This document shows, one piece after another, positions 7,353-19,743 of a DNA stretch of 37,842 nucleotides. This DNA is from Pseudomonadales bacterium (GTDB lineage Bacteria; Pseudomonadota; Gammaproteobacteria; Pseudomonadales; Azotimanducaceae). Numbering within the stretch: the first letter of the stretch is position 1; every line of letters starts with the position of its first letter. A program made the position numbers and the translations under genes. The notes beneath the pieces were generated by a model. That model saw only the letters and a program-made list of their open reading frames with translations, was not told the origin of the DNA and ran no database searches. The DNA lies in the NCBI GenBank assembly GCA_021295875.1, contig JAGWBN010000002.1, forward strand, positions 1 through 37,842, in the 5' to 3' direction.

Positions 7353-9074
7353 CTAGCGCTTCCAGCGTCGATTCACAGCCGAGACAATGGCGATCAGCGA
7401 GGCCGTGATGGTGTTCTTGCTGATGCCGATGCCGTAGCAGTTGGCACTGGCCTCGCTCGCCACCTCGGCATCGCCGATGGAGACGATGCAGATGGCGCTC
7501 GCGTCCTTGCCCATCCCCATCGCCCGTTCGTGGTAGTCGGTGATGTTCAGCGGTTCGTTCAACGTCGACACCATGCCGTTGACGAACGCCTCGATGGGGC
7601 CGGAGCCTCTACCCGAGACCTCGACCTCGCCGTCGGGAACTTCGAGCTTCGCGGCGCAGTACTGCTCGTCCCCGTCGCCGCGGTACAGCTGGTAGTCGAC
7701 CAGGCGGTACGGGCCGGCCTCCACCAGGTACTCGTCCTTCAGCGCCGCGAAGATCTCGTCAGGGCGCACCTCGCGATCAAGGCGCTCGGTCAGGGCCTGC
7801 ACCGCCTTGGAGAACTCGACCAGCATCTCCCGCGGCAGCGCGACGCCGAAATGCTCTTCGAGCACGAATCCCACGCCGCCCTTGCCCGATTGGCTGTTGA
7901 CGCGCACCGTCTCCTTGTAGGACGAGCCGACGTCCGACGGATCGATGGGCAGGTACGGCACCTCCCAGTGCTCACGGTCGACCCGCGCCATGCCTTTCTT
8001 GATGGCGTCCTGGTGCGAACCCGAGAAGGCCGTGAAAACGAGGTCCCCGGCGTAGGGGTGGCGTTCGTGAACGGGCAGCTTGTTGATCCCTTCCACGGTC
8101 TCCCGGATACGAGGCATGTCGCGAAAATCCAATTCTGGATCAACACCTTGGGAAAACAAGTTCATGGCAACTGTAACAAGGTCGCAGTTCCCCGTGCGCT
8201 CGCCGTTGCCGAACAGGGTACCTTCCACGCGCTCGGCCCCCGCCATCAGCGCGAGTTCCGTGGCGGCCACGCCCGTGCCGCGGTCGTTGTGGGTGTGCAG
8301 GCTGATGACGATGCGCTCGCGGTCGGGGAACCGACGTGCGAACCACTCAATCTGGTCGGCGTAGATGTTCGGCGTCGCCATCTCCACGGTGGACGGCAGG
8401 TTGACGATAATCGGCTGCTCGGCCGTGGCGCCCCACTCGTCCGCCACCGCGGCACAGATGTCCACCGCGAAGTCCAGCTCCGTACCGGTGAAGCTCTCCG
8501 GCGAGTACTCGAAGTGGATGTCGGTGTCGGTGAGATGGCCAACGCCTGCCCTGACCACCGCCGTACCCTCCACCGCAAGGTCGATGATGCCTTGGCGGTC
8601 CATATTGAACACCACCCGGCGCTGCAACTCGGAGGTGGAGTTGTAGAGATGGAAGATCGCGCTCGGTGCGCCGTCGAGCGCCTCCACCGTACGTTGGATC
8701 AGTTCCGGACGCGCCTGGCAGAGGACCTGGACCGTCACGCCCTGCGGCACCATGCCGCCGTCGATGATCCGGCGGATGAAGTCGAAGTCCGGCTGCGACG
8801 CCGCCGGGAAGCCCACCTCGATCTCGACGAACCCGACCTCGAGAAGCAGTTCGTACATCCTGAGCTTCTCGTCCACGTTCATGGGGTCGATGAGTGCCTG
8901 GTTGCCGTCCCGGAGATCCACGCTGCACCAGCGCGGCGAGGTCGTCAGGATGGCACTGGGCCATTGACGGTCGGGGAGGTCCACGGGCTCGAAAGCCTGA
9001 TATTTGTGATACGGCATGGCACCTTTGCGGCTGCCGGAAGCAGCGCGGCCTGCCGTCTGTTGCTGCGTGGTCAT
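7353..9074 (-). CDS. leuA: 2-isopropylmalate synthase, long (type 2) form
   Basis: First committed step of leucine synthesis: 2-oxoisovalerate plus acetyl-CoA gives 2-isopropylmalate. 573 residues, matching the long LeuA subfamily (actinobacterial/yeast type) rather than the enterobacterial one. Visible motifs are SVDLRDGNQALIDPM (start of the HMGL-like catalytic barrel), the metal-binding HTHNDRGTGVAATELAL, and GNGERTGNCDLVT. A C-terminal LeuA regulatory domain, expected to bind leucine, ends ISKNTITASLIAIVSAVNR. GGAG sits about 7 bases before the ATG. A leucine-rich leader peptide lies 74 bases upstream, so regulation by leucyl-tRNA supply is likely. The stop codon abuts an NtrC-like site of the next operon. 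Confidence 0.97.
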   Translation of the reverse strand: MTTQQQTAGRAASGSRKGAMPYHKYQAFEPVDLPDRQWPSAILTTSPRWCSVDLRDGNQALIDPMNVDEKLRMYELLLEVGFVEIEVGFPAASQPDFDFIRRIIDGGMVPQGVTVQVLCQARPELIQRTVEALDGAPSAIFHLYNSTSELQRRVVFNMDRQGIIDLAVEGTAVVRAGVGHLTDTDIHFEYSPESFTGTELDFAVDICAAVADEWGATAEQPIIVNLPSTVEMATPNIYADQIEWFARRFPDRERIVISLHTHNDRGTGVAATELALMAGAERVEGTLFGNGERTGNCDLVTVAMNLFSQGVDPELDFRDMPRIRETVEGINKLPVHERHPYAGDLVFTAFSGSHQDAIKKGMARVDREHWEVPYLPIDPSDVGSSYKETVRVNSQSGKGGVGFVLEEHFGVALPREMLVEFSKAVQALTERLDREVRPDEIFAALKDEYLVEAGPYRLVDYQLYRGDGDEQYCAAKLEVPDGEVEVSGRGSGPIEAFVNGMVSTLNEPLNITDYHERAMGMGKDASAICIVSIGDAEVASEASANCYGIGISKNTITASLIAIVSAVNRRWKR

Positions 9075-9140
9075 CGCAAGCTCCGTTGCGGCGGATGTCG
9101 GGGTTTGGACGGTGGGCTGATTCGGCCCTTTCGATGAGGT

Positions 9141-9158
9141 ATAGCCGGCTAGGCCGGC
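9141..9158 (-). promoter_or_regulatory. Hairpin at the end of the leuA leader peptide (candidate attenuator part)
   Basis: GCCGGC-CTA-GCCGGC is a perfect 6-bp stem overlapping the leader stop codon. About 20 bases further downstream GGGC-CGAATCA-GCCC can form a second small hairpin. CGGCC of the first element is also complementary to GGCCG of the second, which allows mutually exclusive pairing. No T-run follows, so a classical intrinsic terminator is not evident. Confidence 0.4.
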
Positions 9159-9223
9159 AGGAGCAGCAGGATGTAATCCGCGTCGGCGGCGGACGGCGTG
9201 GTATGCGGGGTCGATGCGTTCAT
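9149..9223 (-). CDS. leuA leader peptide (leucine attenuation)
   Basis: A 24-codon ORF between purT and leuA. The peptide starts MNASTPHTTP and ends YILLLLPA, with four consecutive Leu codons (CTG CTG CTC CTG) just before the stop. Leader peptides rich in the end-product amino acid are the classic sensor of amino-acid attenuators. The stop codon falls in a GCCGGC-CTA-GCCGGC hairpin, and leuA starts 74 bases further on. The ATG lies only a few bases behind the predicted transcription start, so it may be translated as an almost leaderless message. Too short for a database match; supported by position and composition. Confidence 0.8.
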   Translation of the reverse strand: MNASTPHTTPSAADADYILLLLPA

Positions 9224-9236
9224 GTCAACGGCGCGG

Positions 9237-9242
9237 ACTATA
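9237..9242 (-). promoter_or_regulatory. Probable -10 box of the leuA leader transcript
   Basis: TATAGT lies 14 bases before the leader-peptide ATG. No good -35 is seen at 16-18 bp; TTGGCG is present but only 14 bp away. Transcription would begin about 7 bases before the leader ATG. Confidence 0.45.
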
Positions 9243-9270
9243 GCCGAAACGACGTTCGCCAACCAGTGCG

Positions 9271-10455
9271 CTACGCCGCCACGACCTCGACCGCCGCGGC
9301 GGCGGCTTTCGCCTTGGACCGCGCCGCCTCGATGGATTCGGCCAGCGCCAGTGCCACGCCCATGCGCCGCTCGCCGTGCACCTCGGGCTTGCCGAACAGG
9401 CGCAGCTGGGTGTCTTCGCTCGCGAGTGCGCTCTCCAGATTGCCGAAGGCGACGCGGTCGGAGTCGCCGCGGGCGAGTATCACCGCGGACGCCGACGGCC
9501 CGAACTGGCGGATGACGGGAACCGGCAGGCCGAGGATCGCGCGGGCGTGCAGCGCGAACTCGGAAAGGTCCTGGCTGATCAGCGTCACCATCCCGGTGTC
9601 GTGGGGACGCGGACTGACTTCGCTGAACCACACGTCGTCGTCCTTGATGAAGAACTCGACCCCGAAGATGCCGGTGCCGCCGAGTTCGCCGGTGACGAGT
9701 GCCGCGATCCGCCGGCACTCGGCCAACGCCGCGTCGGTCATGGGCTGCGGCTGCCAGGACTCCTGGTAGTCGCCGCCTTCCTGGCGGTGGCCGATCGGTG
9801 CGCAGAAGGTAATCCCGTCGAGGTGGCGCACGGTCAGCAGGGTGATCTCGTAGTCGAAGTCGACAAAACCCTCGACGATGACCTTGTCGGCGCCGCCCCG
9901 GGCACCTTCCCGCGCGGCCAGCCACGATGCCATGGCATCGGCTGGGGCCTGCACCGTCGTCTGCCCCTTGCCGGACGAACTCATGACCGGCTTCACCACG
10001 CACGGGGTGCCGATGGCCGCCACCGCCTCCCGGTATTCCTCCTCCGTCGCGGCGAAGCGGTACGCGGAGGTCGCCACCCCCAGATCCTCGGCCGCCAGGC
10101 GGCGGATGCCTTCGCGGTTCATGGTGAGGCGGGCCGCGCGGGCGGTTGGAATGATGCGCCAGCCCTCGGCTTCCATCTCCACCAGGGTCGACGTCGCGAT
10201 GGCTTCGATCTCCGGCACCACGAGATCCGGCTTCTCGGTCTCGATGACCTCCCGCAGGGCGTCGCCGTCGAGCATGTTGACCACGTGGCTGCGGTGGGCG
10301 ACCTGCATGCCGGGAGCGTTGGCGTAGCGATCCACGGCGATCACCTCGACGCCGAGGCGCTGCAACTCGATGACCACCTCTTTGCCGAGTTCACCGGCGC
10401 CGAGCATCATCACCCGGGTCGCGCTGGGGGACAGCGGGGTGCCGATCGTGGTCAC
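9271..10455 (-). CDS. purT: Formate-dependent phosphoribosylglycinamide formyltransferase
   Basis: Third step of purine synthesis by the folate-independent route: GAR plus formate plus ATP gives FGAR. 394 residues, as in E. coli PurT (392). The N-terminal domain starts [20 protein letters not shown]. The ATP-grasp domain has [13 protein letters not shown] and the metal/ATP residues in [25 protein letters not shown]. The start is a GTG at 10455, set by a strong GAGG located 6 bases upstream. The upstream gamma-carbonic-anhydrase gene ends in the same base (TAGTG), so the two are translationally coupled. Last gene of the guaB-to-purT run. Confidence 0.96.
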   Translation of the reverse strand: MTTIGTPLSPSATRVMMLGAGELGKEVVIELQRLGVEVIAVDRYANAPGMQVAHRSHVVNMLDGDALREVIETEKPDLVVPEIEAIATSTLVEMEAEGWRIIPTARAARLTMNREGIRRLAAEDLGVATSAYRFAATEEEYREAVAAIGTPCVVKPVMSSSGKGQTTVQAPADAMASWLAAREGARGGADKVIVEGFVDFDYEITLLTVRHLDGITFCAPIGHRQEGGDYQESWQPQPMTDAALAECRRIAALVTGELGGTGIFGVEFFIKDDDVWFSEVSPRPHDTGMVTLISQDLSEFALHARAILGLPVPVIRQFGPSASAVILARGDSDRVAFGNLESALASEDTQLRLFGKPEVHGERRMGVALALAESIEAARSKAKAAAAAVEVVAA

Positions 10456-11012
10456 TACTGCCCTCCCTCCTGCCGGACGCGCCGACGCCGGGGCACGCTT
10501 GTCTGCAATTCGCTGCGATAGCGGCGGAGGTTGTTCACGTAGAGTTCCGAGAATCCGGTGATCTCCTCGACCTCCTCGTCGCTCAGTTCGCGCACCACCT
10601 TGCCGGGAGAGCCGAGCACCAGGCTGCGGTCCGGGATGACCTTGCCCTCGGTGACGAGCGCGTTGGAGCCGATCAGGCAGTCGTTGCCGATCACCGCGCC
10701 GTTCAGAACCACGGCGTGGATGCCGATCAGGCTGTTGTCGCCCACGGTGCAGCCGTGCAGCACCGCGTGGTGGCCGACCGTGACCCTCTCGCCGATGGTC
10801 ACGGGAAAACCCTCGTCCATGTGCACCACGCAGTTGTCCTGGATGTTGCTGCGCGCGCCGACGGTGATGGAGTCGTAGTCGCCGCGCAGCACGGCGCCCC
10901 ACCACACCGAAGATTCATGCTGCAACCTGACCGAGCCGACGACCACGGCGGTCTCGGCGATGAAGCAGTCGCCCTCGACCTCCGGTCCGCCGTCTCCAAG
11001 CTTGTAGATCAT
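10455..11012 (-). CDS. Gamma-carbonic-anhydrase-like hexapeptide-repeat protein (YrdA family)
   Basis: 185 residues from the ATG at 11012, which has AGGA just upstream. A left-handed beta-helix of hexapeptide repeats ([52 protein letters not shown]) carries His64, His81 and His86, which fit the three zinc ligands of gamma-class carbonic anhydrases. Several bacterial members have low or no measured anhydrase activity, so the reaction is uncertain. The C-terminal helix ends in a basic tail. A longer in-frame start (11078) would overlap purL and lacks family similarity. The gene is 58 bases after purL and shares a base with purT. Confidence 0.88.
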   Translation of the reverse strand: MIYKLGDGGPEVEGDCFIAETAVVVGSVRLQHESSVWWGAVLRGDYDSITVGARSNIQDNCVVHMDEGFPVTIGERVTVGHHAVLHGCTVGDNSLIGIHAVVLNGAVIGNDCLIGSNALVTEGKVIPDRSLVLGSPGKVVRELSDEEVEEITGFSELYVNNLRRYRSELQTSVPRRRRVRQEGGQ

Positions 11013-11070
11013 CGGTCCTGCCGCATCGGTCGACCTCGCGCATTGTGTCGGAGGATGGCCGGCAAAGTCA

Positions 11071-14000
11071 TCAACCAAGCGCCACGCGGGCGTTTCTGAA
11101 CAGGCGCAGCCAAGGACCGTCCTCGCCCCAGGAAGGGTCGATCCAGGAGTTCTGCACGGCCCGGAACACGCGCTCGGGGTGGGGCATCGTGACGAGAACC
11201 CGACCGGAGGTGTTCGTCACGCCCGCGAGGCCGAGTTCGGAGCCGTTCGGATTTGTCGGGTACCGGGTGGCGGGTGTGCCCGTGGAATCGACGTACTGGA
11301 GAGCCAGCAGCCCGTCGCGCTCGACATCGGCCGCCGTCACACCCGTGTCGAATTCCGCCCTACCCTCGCCGTGGGCCACGGGAATCGGCAACAGCGCGCC
11401 CGCCATGCCCACGAGCCACGGCGAATCGACGTCGTTGACACGGACCAGGACCGTACGCGCTTCGAAGCGTTCGGAGCGGTTGCCGACGAATCGAGGCCAA
11501 CGGTCCGCGTCGGGAATTAGCTCCTTGAGTTCGGCCATCATCTGGCAGCCGTTGCAGACGCCGAGCGTCAGGGTGTCGCGCTCGAAGAAGGCTGCGAACG
11601 CGTCGCGCACGCGCGGTTCGAACAGGATCGACTTGGCCCAGCCGCCACCGCCGCCGAGGACGTCGCCGTAGGAGAACCCGCCGCAGGCCGCGAGCGCCTG
11701 GTAACCACTCAGCGTATCGGGATCCCGGAACAGGTCCGACATGTGCACGTCCACCGCCTCGAACCCCGCCCGGTGGAACGCCGCGGCCATCTCGAGCTGG
11801 CCGTTGACGCCCTGCTCGCGAAGGATGGCGATGCGCGGCCGGATGCCGGTCGCGAGGTAGGGCGCGGCGATGTCGTCGCCGGGATCGAAGCCCGCTTCGT
11901 ACGTCAGTCCCGACTCGTCGGTACTCGTTATGGCGTCGAATTCCTCGTCCGCGCACGCGGCGTCGTCCCGAAGGCGTTGCATGGCGTGGCTGGGGGTCGC
12001 CCAGGTCTGCTCGAGGTCGGCGCGAGTCGATGCGAATAGCCGTTCATCACCCCGTCGGATGACGATCTCCTGGTCGTCGCGTCGCGTCGCGACGATCGAG
12101 AACCCCAGACCCCTGGCGGCGGCCAGTTCGGCAATCCGGTCGACGTGGCGCAGTGTGATCCCGACGACGATGCCGATCTCCTCCGCGAACAGTTCGGCCA
12201 AGGGGTCGTCGCCGACGGCGATGTCGAGTCCGTGGCGGCGACCGGCGAAAGCCATCTCCAGCAGTGTTACCAGGACGCCGCCGTCCGAGCGGTCGTGGTA
12301 GGCGGTGACGAGGTCGTCCGCGATGAGTTGGCCTGCGAGTTCCACTAACGCCTTCAGACCTTCCGCGTCGTCGACATCGGCAGGTTCATCGCCGAGAGCA
12401 CCGTAGCACTGCGCCAGGGCGCTCCCCCCAAGCCGGCGACGCCCGCTGAACGCCGGTTCGATCAACCCCAGGCAGTGGGTGTCCCCATCGATGGACGGCG
12501 TCTTTGTTCGGCGGACATCGGCGACGGGGGCGAAGGCGCTGACGATGAGCGTCACGGGCGACACCACGGCCTTCTCTTCCCAGGTGGTGCGCATGGACAG
12601 ACTGTCCTTGCCCACGGGAATCGCGATGCCGAGTGCGGGGCACAGTTCCTCGCCGACGGTCCGAACCGCCTCGAACAGCGCCTGGTCTTCGCCGGCGTGG
12701 CCGGCGGCGGCCATCCAATTGGCCGACAGGACCACGCGGGAGAGGCTGTCGATGGGGGCAGCGGCGAGGTTGGTCAACGCTTCGGCAACAGCCAGTCGGG
12801 CCGCCGCGGCCGGGTCGATAACCGCCACCGGCGAGCGCTCGCCCATGGCCATGGCCTCGCCCCGATCAGTGTCGAATCCCGCCAGGGTCACGGCCGCATC
12901 GGCGACGGGCACCTGGTGCGGGCCGACCATCTGGTCGCGGCCGACCATTCCCGTGATGCTGCGGTCGCCGATGGTGACGAGGAACTTCTTGCTCGCCACC
13001 GCCGGGAAGCGGAGTACGCGGTCGATGGCTTCCGCGAGATCGATGCCGCGGTGATCGAATGCCGATGCCCTACGCGGTCGGCTGGCGAACGCCCGCTGCA
13101 TGCGCGGCGGTTTGCCCAGCAGCGTGGCCAGCGGCATGTCCACCGGCGTGCCGGGGAGTTCGGAGTCGGCGACGACCAACCTCCGGTCCACCGTCGCCTC
13201 GCCGACGATGGCGTACGGGCAGCGTTCGCGTTCCGCGATGGCTTCGAAAGTCGCCAGGTCCCCCGGGGCGATGGCCAGCACGTAGCGTTCCTGGGCCTCG
13301 TTGCACCAGATCTCCATGGGCGACATGGCGGGATCGGCGTTGGGCACGGCGCGAATGTCGAAGCGTCCGCCGACACCGGCGTCGTTGATCAGCTCCGGCA
13401 ACGCGTTCGACAGTCCGCCGGCACCGACGTCGTGGATCAAGCGGATGGGATTGGCATCGCCCAGTGCGCAGCAGCGGTCGATCACCTCCTGGCAGCGGCG
13501 CTGCATCTCGGCGTTGTCGCGCTGCACCGAGGCGAAGTCGAGGTCCGCGTCGCTCTCGCCGGAAGCCATGCTGGACGCGGCCCCGCCGCCGAGCCCGATG
13601 AGCATGGCCGGGCCACCGAGGACGACGAGTTTCGCGCCGGGGGGCACGTCGGCCGCATCCACGTGCCCGTCGGCGATGGCGCCGAGCCCGCCCGCGATCA
13701 TCACCGGCTTGTGATAGCCCCAGGTTTCGCCGGCGCGATCACTGGCAGCTTCGAACGTGCGGAAGTACCCCGTGAGACACGGCCGCCCGTACTCGTTGTT
13801 GAACCCCGCAGCGCCCAGCGGGCCGTCGAGCATGATCTGCTTCGCCGAGGCGATCCGCGATGGCTGGCCGATACCGGTTTCCCAGGGTTCCGGCACCGGG
13901 CCCAGTTCCAGGTGGCTGGTGGTGAATCCGACGAGGCCGGCCTTCGGCTTCGAACCGCGGCCAACGGCACCTTCGTCGCGGATTTCGCCGCCGGAGCCCG

Positions 14001-14922
14001 TGGCCGCACCAGGATACGGGGCGATGGCGGTGGGATGGTTGTGGGTCTCCACCTTCATCAGCACGTGGGTCGGGACGGGTCTTGCGGCGTAGACGTGGTC
14101 CGCGTCGGGGAAGAACCGGTCGACGGTGGCCCCCTCGATCACCGCCGCGTTGTCCGTGTAGGCGGACAGGATTCCCGCGCCGTTGATGCTCCGGTGGGTG
14201 TTGCGGATCATCGCGAACAGCGACTTGGGTTGCGCTTCGCCGTCGATGCGCCAGTCGGCGTTGAAAATCTTGTGCCGGCAATGTTCGGAGTTCGCCTGGG
14301 CGAACATCATCAACTCCACGTCCGTGGGATCGCGTCCGAACTCGCGGTACGCGGCAGCGAGGTAGGCCACCTCGTCGTCGGACAACGCCAGACCGAGCCG
14401 TTCGTCGGCGTCACGGAGCGCCGCGACGGGGTCGCTCCCGAGGGCGACGTGCGCCAAGGGTTTCGAAACGGCGGCACCGGCCAGGGCGCCGAAGCCATCG
14501 TCGAACACCACCGCCTCGGTCATGCGATCGTGAAGAAGCTTGGCGAGATTCCGGCTTGCCCCGCCATCCAGGTACCAGCGCACGCCCCGTTCGACCCGAC
14601 TGACGGCCTTGAGGCCGCAGCGATGGAAGATGTCCGTGGCCTTGCTGGACCAAGGCGACACGGTGCCCGGCCTCGGCGTCACGACGCAGAACGGTTCGCC
14701 AAGGCGTTCGGGCAGGTCACGGCGCGGTCCGTAGGCCAAGAGCCCGTTCACGGTCCGCCGCTCGGCGTCGGCGAGATCGCGCGTTGCGAACAGGAAGTGG
14801 ACGAACTCGGCGAAGACGCCCTTCACCCCACCGTCCACGCCACGTAGTTCACCGAGTTTCTCGGCTTGGCGCGCACGGGACAGAGCGGGCGGTCCAGTCT
14901 GGATCTCGACGCGGGGCTCCAC
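11071..14922 (-). CDS. purL: Phosphoribosylformylglycinamidine synthase
   Basis: Fourth step of purine synthesis: FGAR plus glutamine plus ATP gives FGAM. 1283 residues, the large single-chain proteobacterial form (E. coli 1295). The N-terminal PurS-like domain is followed by two AIRS-type synthase halves ([40 protein letters not shown]). The C-terminal glutamine amidotransferase has [16 protein letters not shown], with nucleophile Cys1123. No ATG is available near the family start. The GTG at 14922, 2 bases after the amidohydrolase stop, gives the expected N-terminus ([11 protein letters not shown]). Upstream extension of the open frame only overlaps the amidohydrolase gene and is not coding. 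Confidence 0.96.
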   Translation of the reverse strand: MEPRVEIQTGPPALSRARQAEKLGELRGVDGGVKGVFAEFVHFLFATRDLADAERRTVNGLLAYGPRRDLPERLGEPFCVVTPRPGTVSPWSSKATDIFHRCGLKAVSRVERGVRWYLDGGASRNLAKLLHDRMTEAVVFDDGFGALAGAAVSKPLAHVALGSDPVAALRDADERLGLALSDDEVAYLAAAYREFGRDPTDVELMMFAQANSEHCRHKIFNADWRIDGEAQPKSLFAMIRNTHRSINGAGILSAYTDNAAVIEGATVDRFFPDADHVYAARPVPTHVLMKVETHNHPTAIAPYPGAATGSGGEIRDEGAVGRGSKPKAGLVGFTTSHLELGPVPEPWETGIGQPSRIASAKQIMLDGPLGAAGFNNEYGRPCLTGYFRTFEAASDRAGETWGYHKPVMIAGGLGAIADGHVDAADVPPGAKLVVLGGPAMLIGLGGGAASSMASGESDADLDFASVQRDNAEMQRRCQEVIDRCCALGDANPIRLIHDVGAGGLSNALPELINDAGVGGRFDIRAVPNADPAMSPMEIWCNEAQERYVLAIAPGDLATFEAIAERERCPYAIVGEATVDRRLVVADSELPGTPVDMPLATLLGKPPRMQRAFASRPRRASAFDHRGIDLAEAIDRVLRFPAVASKKFLVTIGDRSITGMVGRDQMVGPHQVPVADAAVTLAGFDTDRGEAMAMGERSPVAVIDPAAAARLAVAEALTNLAAAPIDSLSRVVLSANWMAAAGHAGEDQALFEAVRTVGEELCPALGIAIPVGKDSLSMRTTWEEKAVVSPVTLIVSAFAPVADVRRTKTPSIDGDTHCLGLIEPAFSGRRRLGGSALAQCYGALGDEPADVDDAEGLKALVELAGQLIADDLVTAYHDRSDGGVLVTLLEMAFAGRRHGLDIAVGDDPLAELFAEEIGIVVGITLRHVDRIAELAAARGLGFSIVATRRDDQEIVIRRGDERLFASTRADLEQTWATPSHAMQRLRDDAACADEEFDAITSTDESGLTYEAGFDPGDDIAAPYLATGIRPRIAILREQGVNGQLEMAAAFHRAGFEAVDVHMSDLFRDPDTLSGYQALAACGGFSYGDVLGGGGGWAKSILFEPRVRDAFAAFFERDTLTLGVCNGCQMMAELKELIPDADRWPRFVGNRSERFEARTVLVRVNDVDSPWLVGMAGALLPIPVAHGEGRAEFDTGVTAADVERDGLLALQYVDSTGTPATRYPTNPNGSELGLAGVTNTSGRVLVTMPHPERVFRAVQNSWIDPSWGEDGPWLRLFRNARVALG

Positions 14923-14924
14923 GG

Positions 14925-16560
<1,636 letters not shown>

Positions 16561-16572
<12 letters not shown>

Positions 16573-18135
16573 AATAGTGCCGGGCGGCTTGTTGGTGACG
16601 TCGTAGACCACCCTCGAGACGGCGTCCAACTCGTTGACGATGCGGTTGCTGACGCGGGCGAGAAGCTCGTGGGGCAGTTCCGCCCAGTTCGCGGTCATGA
16701 AGTCGCTGGTGACCACGGCACGCAGACCGATGACGTGTTCGTGCCGGCGGGCGTCGCCGACGACGCCCACGGACTTCACCGGCAGATACACGGCGAACGC
16801 CTGGCTGACCTTGCCGTAGTAGCCCGCCGCGCGCAGTTCCTCCATGTAGATCGCGTCCGCTTCGCGGAGCACGGCCACGTACTCCCGTTTGACCTCGCCG
16901 AGGACCCGCACGCCGAGGCCCGGACCGGGAAACGGATGGCGGTGCACGAGGTTGTCCGGCAGCCCGAGCGCGAGACCCACGGCGCGCACCTCGTCCTTGA
17001 ACAGGTCGCGCAGCGGTTCGACGAGCTTGAGGCCCATGCGGTCCGGGAGGCCGCCGACGTTGTGGTGCGACTTGATCACGTGGGCCTTGCCGTGCTTCGT
17101 GGCCGCGGACTCGATGACGTCCGGGTAGATGGTCCCCTGGCCGAGCCATTCGACGCCGGGAATCTTCGCCGCCTGCCGTTCGAACACGTCGATGAACGTG
17201 CCGCCGATGATCTTGCGCTTCTCCTCGGGGTCGGCGACACCTTGGAGCGGGGCGAGGAACTCGTCGGCGGCATCCACGGTGACGAGATTGAGTGGCAGAA
17301 CGTTCGATGCCGATGCGGCGGAGAACGCGGCGGCGACCTCGGCCGCCTCGTCCTTGCGCAGCAGGCCGTTGTCGACGAACACGCAGGTGAGCCGGTCGCC
17401 GACGGCACGCGACAACAGCGCAGCGACGACGCTGGAGTCGACGCCGCCGGACAGACCGAGGATCACCCGACCGTCGCCAATCTGCTCGCGGGCCTTGGCG
17501 ACGGCCCGTTCGATGATGCTCGCCGCAGTCCAGTCGCCGTCGCAAGCCGCCACCTCGCGCACGAAACGCCGGATGATCTCGCCGCCCTGCTCGGTGTGCG
17601 TCACCTCGGGGTGGAACTGCACGCCGTAGAGGCCGCGGTCCCGGTGCGCCATGGCGGCGATGGGCGCGCTGCCGCTGGAGGCCACCTGCTCGAATCCCGG
17701 CGGCAGGCTCGTGACTCTGTCGCCGTGGCTCATCCACACGTCGAGCGACGACGGCAGGCCATCGAACAGAGGCACGTCGCTCCCGAAACTCGCGATGGCG
17801 TGGCCGAACTCGCGGTGATCGGAACCTTCGACCTCGCCGCCCAATTGCGCCGCCATGGCCTGCATGCCGTAGCAGATGCCGAGCACGGGGACGTTGGCCG
17901 CGAACACCGCGTCCGGAATGCGCGGCGTCGCGTCGGCGGTGACCGTCTCCGGACCGCCGGAGAGGATGACGCCCTTCGGGGCGAAGGCCCTCAACGCGGC
18001 GTCATCGAGATCGTAGGGCTGGATCTCGCAGTAGACGCCGTGCTCGCGGACGCGCCGGGCGATGAGTTGGGTGGTCTGAGAGCCGAAGTCGACGACCAGG
18101 ATGCGGTCGCCGACGCCGCTGGCGTGCTGGGTCAC
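16561..18135 (-). CDS. guaA: GMP synthase (glutamine-hydrolysing)
   Basis: Converts XMP to GMP using glutamine and ATP. 524 residues (E. coli 525). The class I glutamine amidotransferase domain has [18 protein letters not shown] and [15 protein letters not shown] with nucleophile Cys88, and [10 protein letters not shown]. The ATP pyrophosphatase P-loop is [16 protein letters not shown]. The C-terminal dimerisation domain ends KPPGTIEWE, the conserved terminus. The start is a GTG at 18135, only 3 bases after guaB, with no clear Shine-Dalgarno sequence, so it probably relies on coupling to guaB. Its last codons are the template of the 14-bp repeat. Confidence 0.97.
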
Positions 18136-18138
18136 GAA

Positions 18139-19608
18139 CTAGCCAACGGGATAGTTCGGCGGCTCCTTGGTCATCGACACGTCGTGGACGTGATTCTCGG
18201 CGAGGCTAGCCGAGGAGACCTTGGTGAATGCCGACTTGGATCGCATCTCGCCGACGTCGGCGCACCCGGTGTAGCCCATGGACGCCCGCAGGCCGCCCAT
18301 CAACTGGTGGATGATCGGTCCCACCGGACCCCGGTACGGCACCCGCCCCTCGATGCCCTCGGGAACGAACTTGCCGCCATCGCTCAGGGGTTCCTGGAAG
18401 TACCGGTCGCTGGAGCCGTAGCGTTCGGACATCGCACCCACCGAGCCCATGCCGCGATAGGACTTGTAGGTCCGGCCCTGGTAGAGCTCCGTCTCGCCGG
18501 GCGCTTCCTCGGTACCGGCGAACAGCGAACCCACCATGACCGCCGAGGCGCCGGCGCTGATGGCCTTGGCGACGTCTCCCGAGAACCGCACGCCGCCGTC
18601 GGCGATCACCGGCACGTCCTCTTCGGCCGCCTCCTCGGCAGCCTCCGAGATGGCGGTCACTTGGGGCACGCCGACACCCGTGACCACGCGGGTCGTGCAG
18701 ATGCTGCCCGGGCCGATGCCCACCTTGATGGCGTCCACGCCGGCATCCAGCAAGGCTCGCGCGCCGTCGCCGGTGGCGACGTTGCCGCCCATCACCGGCA
18801 CCGCCGGGTACTTCTGCTTGATCCAACTGATGCGGTCGAGAACGCGCTGCGAGTGGCCGTGCGCGGTATCCACGACGATGACGTCCACGCCCGCCTCGAC
18901 CAGCGCCGCGACCCGGTCGTCGGTGTCCGCCCCGGTGCCCACCGACGCGCCGGTGCGAAGCTGGCCGCGTTCGTCCTTGCAGGCGTTGGGATAGGCCTGG
19001 GCCTTGGCGATGTCCTTGACCGTGACCATGCCCTTGAGTTCGAAACGGTCGTTGATGAGCAGCACCTTCTCGATCCGGTGCTTGTGCAGGAGGTCGGTGA
19101 TGGTGTCGGCGTTGGCGTCTTCGGCGGCGGTGACCAGGCGTTCCCGCGGGGTCATGACCTCGGCAACCGGGGCGTCCATGCGGGTCTCGAAACGGATGTC
19201 CCGGCTAGTGACGATGCCCAGCAGGTCGGCCCCGCGCACGACGGGAACCCCGGAGATCCTGTGATCCATGGTGAGCGCGACGAGATCCTGCACCGTCGCT
19301 TCCGGGCGGATCGTGATCGGATCGCGGATCACGCCGGACTCGTGCTTCTTGACCGCCCGCACTTCCCGCGCCTGGGCCTCCAGCGACAGATTCTTGTGGA
19401 CGATGCCGATGCCGCCCTCCTGGGCCAGGGCGATGGCGAGACCGGACTCGGTGACGGTGTCCATGGCCGCGGAGATCAGCGGAATGCTGAGGTCGATGTC
19501 GCGCGTCAGGCGCGTTTTCAGGTCGACTTCGGAGGGCAGGACGTGGGAGTAGGCAGGCAGGAGGAGGACGTCATCGAATGTCAGGGCTTCGTGAGCGATC
19601 CTCAGCAT
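18139..19608 (-). CDS. guaB: IMP dehydrogenase
   Basis: Rate-limiting step of GMP synthesis: IMP plus NAD gives XMP. 489 residues (E. coli 488). The barrel starts [15 protein letters not shown]. Two CBS domains interrupt it around residues 95-205 ([26 protein letters not shown]). The active site is [20 protein letters not shown] with Cys304, followed by the flap [17 protein letters not shown] lies about 8 bases before the ATG. It is first in the guaB-guaA-tadA-amidohydrolase-purL-gammaCA-purT run and has a good sigma-70 promoter. xseA is divergent, as in E. coli. Confidence 0.97.
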   Translation of the reverse strand: MLRIAHEALTFDDVLLLPAYSHVLPSEVDLKTRLTRDIDLSIPLISAAMDTVTESGLAIALAQEGGIGIVHKNLSLEAQAREVRAVKKHESGVIRDPITIRPEATVQDLVALTMDHRISGVPVVRGADLLGIVTSRDIRFETRMDAPVAEVMTPRERLVTAAEDANADTITDLLHKHRIEKVLLINDRFELKGMVTVKDIAKAQAYPNACKDERGQLRTGASVGTGADTDDRVAALVEAGVDVIVVDTAHGHSQRVLDRISWIKQKYPAVPVMGGNVATGDGARALLDAGVDAIKVGIGPGSICTTRVVTGVGVPQVTAISEAAEEAAEEDVPVIADGGVRFSGDVAKAISAGASAVMVGSLFAGTEEAPGETELYQGRTYKSYRGMGSVGAMSERYGSSDRYFQEPLSDGGKFVPEGIEGRVPYRGPVGPIIHQLMGGLRASMGYTGCADVGEMRSKSAFTKVSSASLAENHVHDVSMTKEPPNYPVG

Positions 19609-19637
19609 CGGGACACCTAGGCCGAACGTGGGGGCGG

Positions 19638-19666
19638 ATCATACGCGCGGGTCTTGGGTGTGTAAA
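19638..19666 (-). promoter_or_regulatory. Sigma-70 promoter of guaB
   Basis: On the minus strand, TTTACA (19666-19661) is followed after exactly 17 bases by TATGAT (19643-19638); each box matches 5 of 6 consensus bases. Transcription would start near 19631, giving a leader of about 22 nt. No purine-repressor operator was recognised. Confidence 0.8.
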
Positions 19667-19731
19667 CCGAATCGACCACGGTCGTACACCCGCGGCGAAG
19701 AGGCCGGATTCGGTCTCGCTTCGGGGACTGC

Positions 19732-19737
19732 TACACT
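19732..19737 (+). promoter_or_regulatory. Candidate -10 box of xseA
   Basis: TACACT sits 6 bases before the xseA ATG. If it is used, the transcript would begin at or next to the start codon, i.e. a leaderless message. The -35 region is poor (TTCGGT at 17 bp). Confidence 0.3.
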
Positions 19738-19743
19738 GCATCG

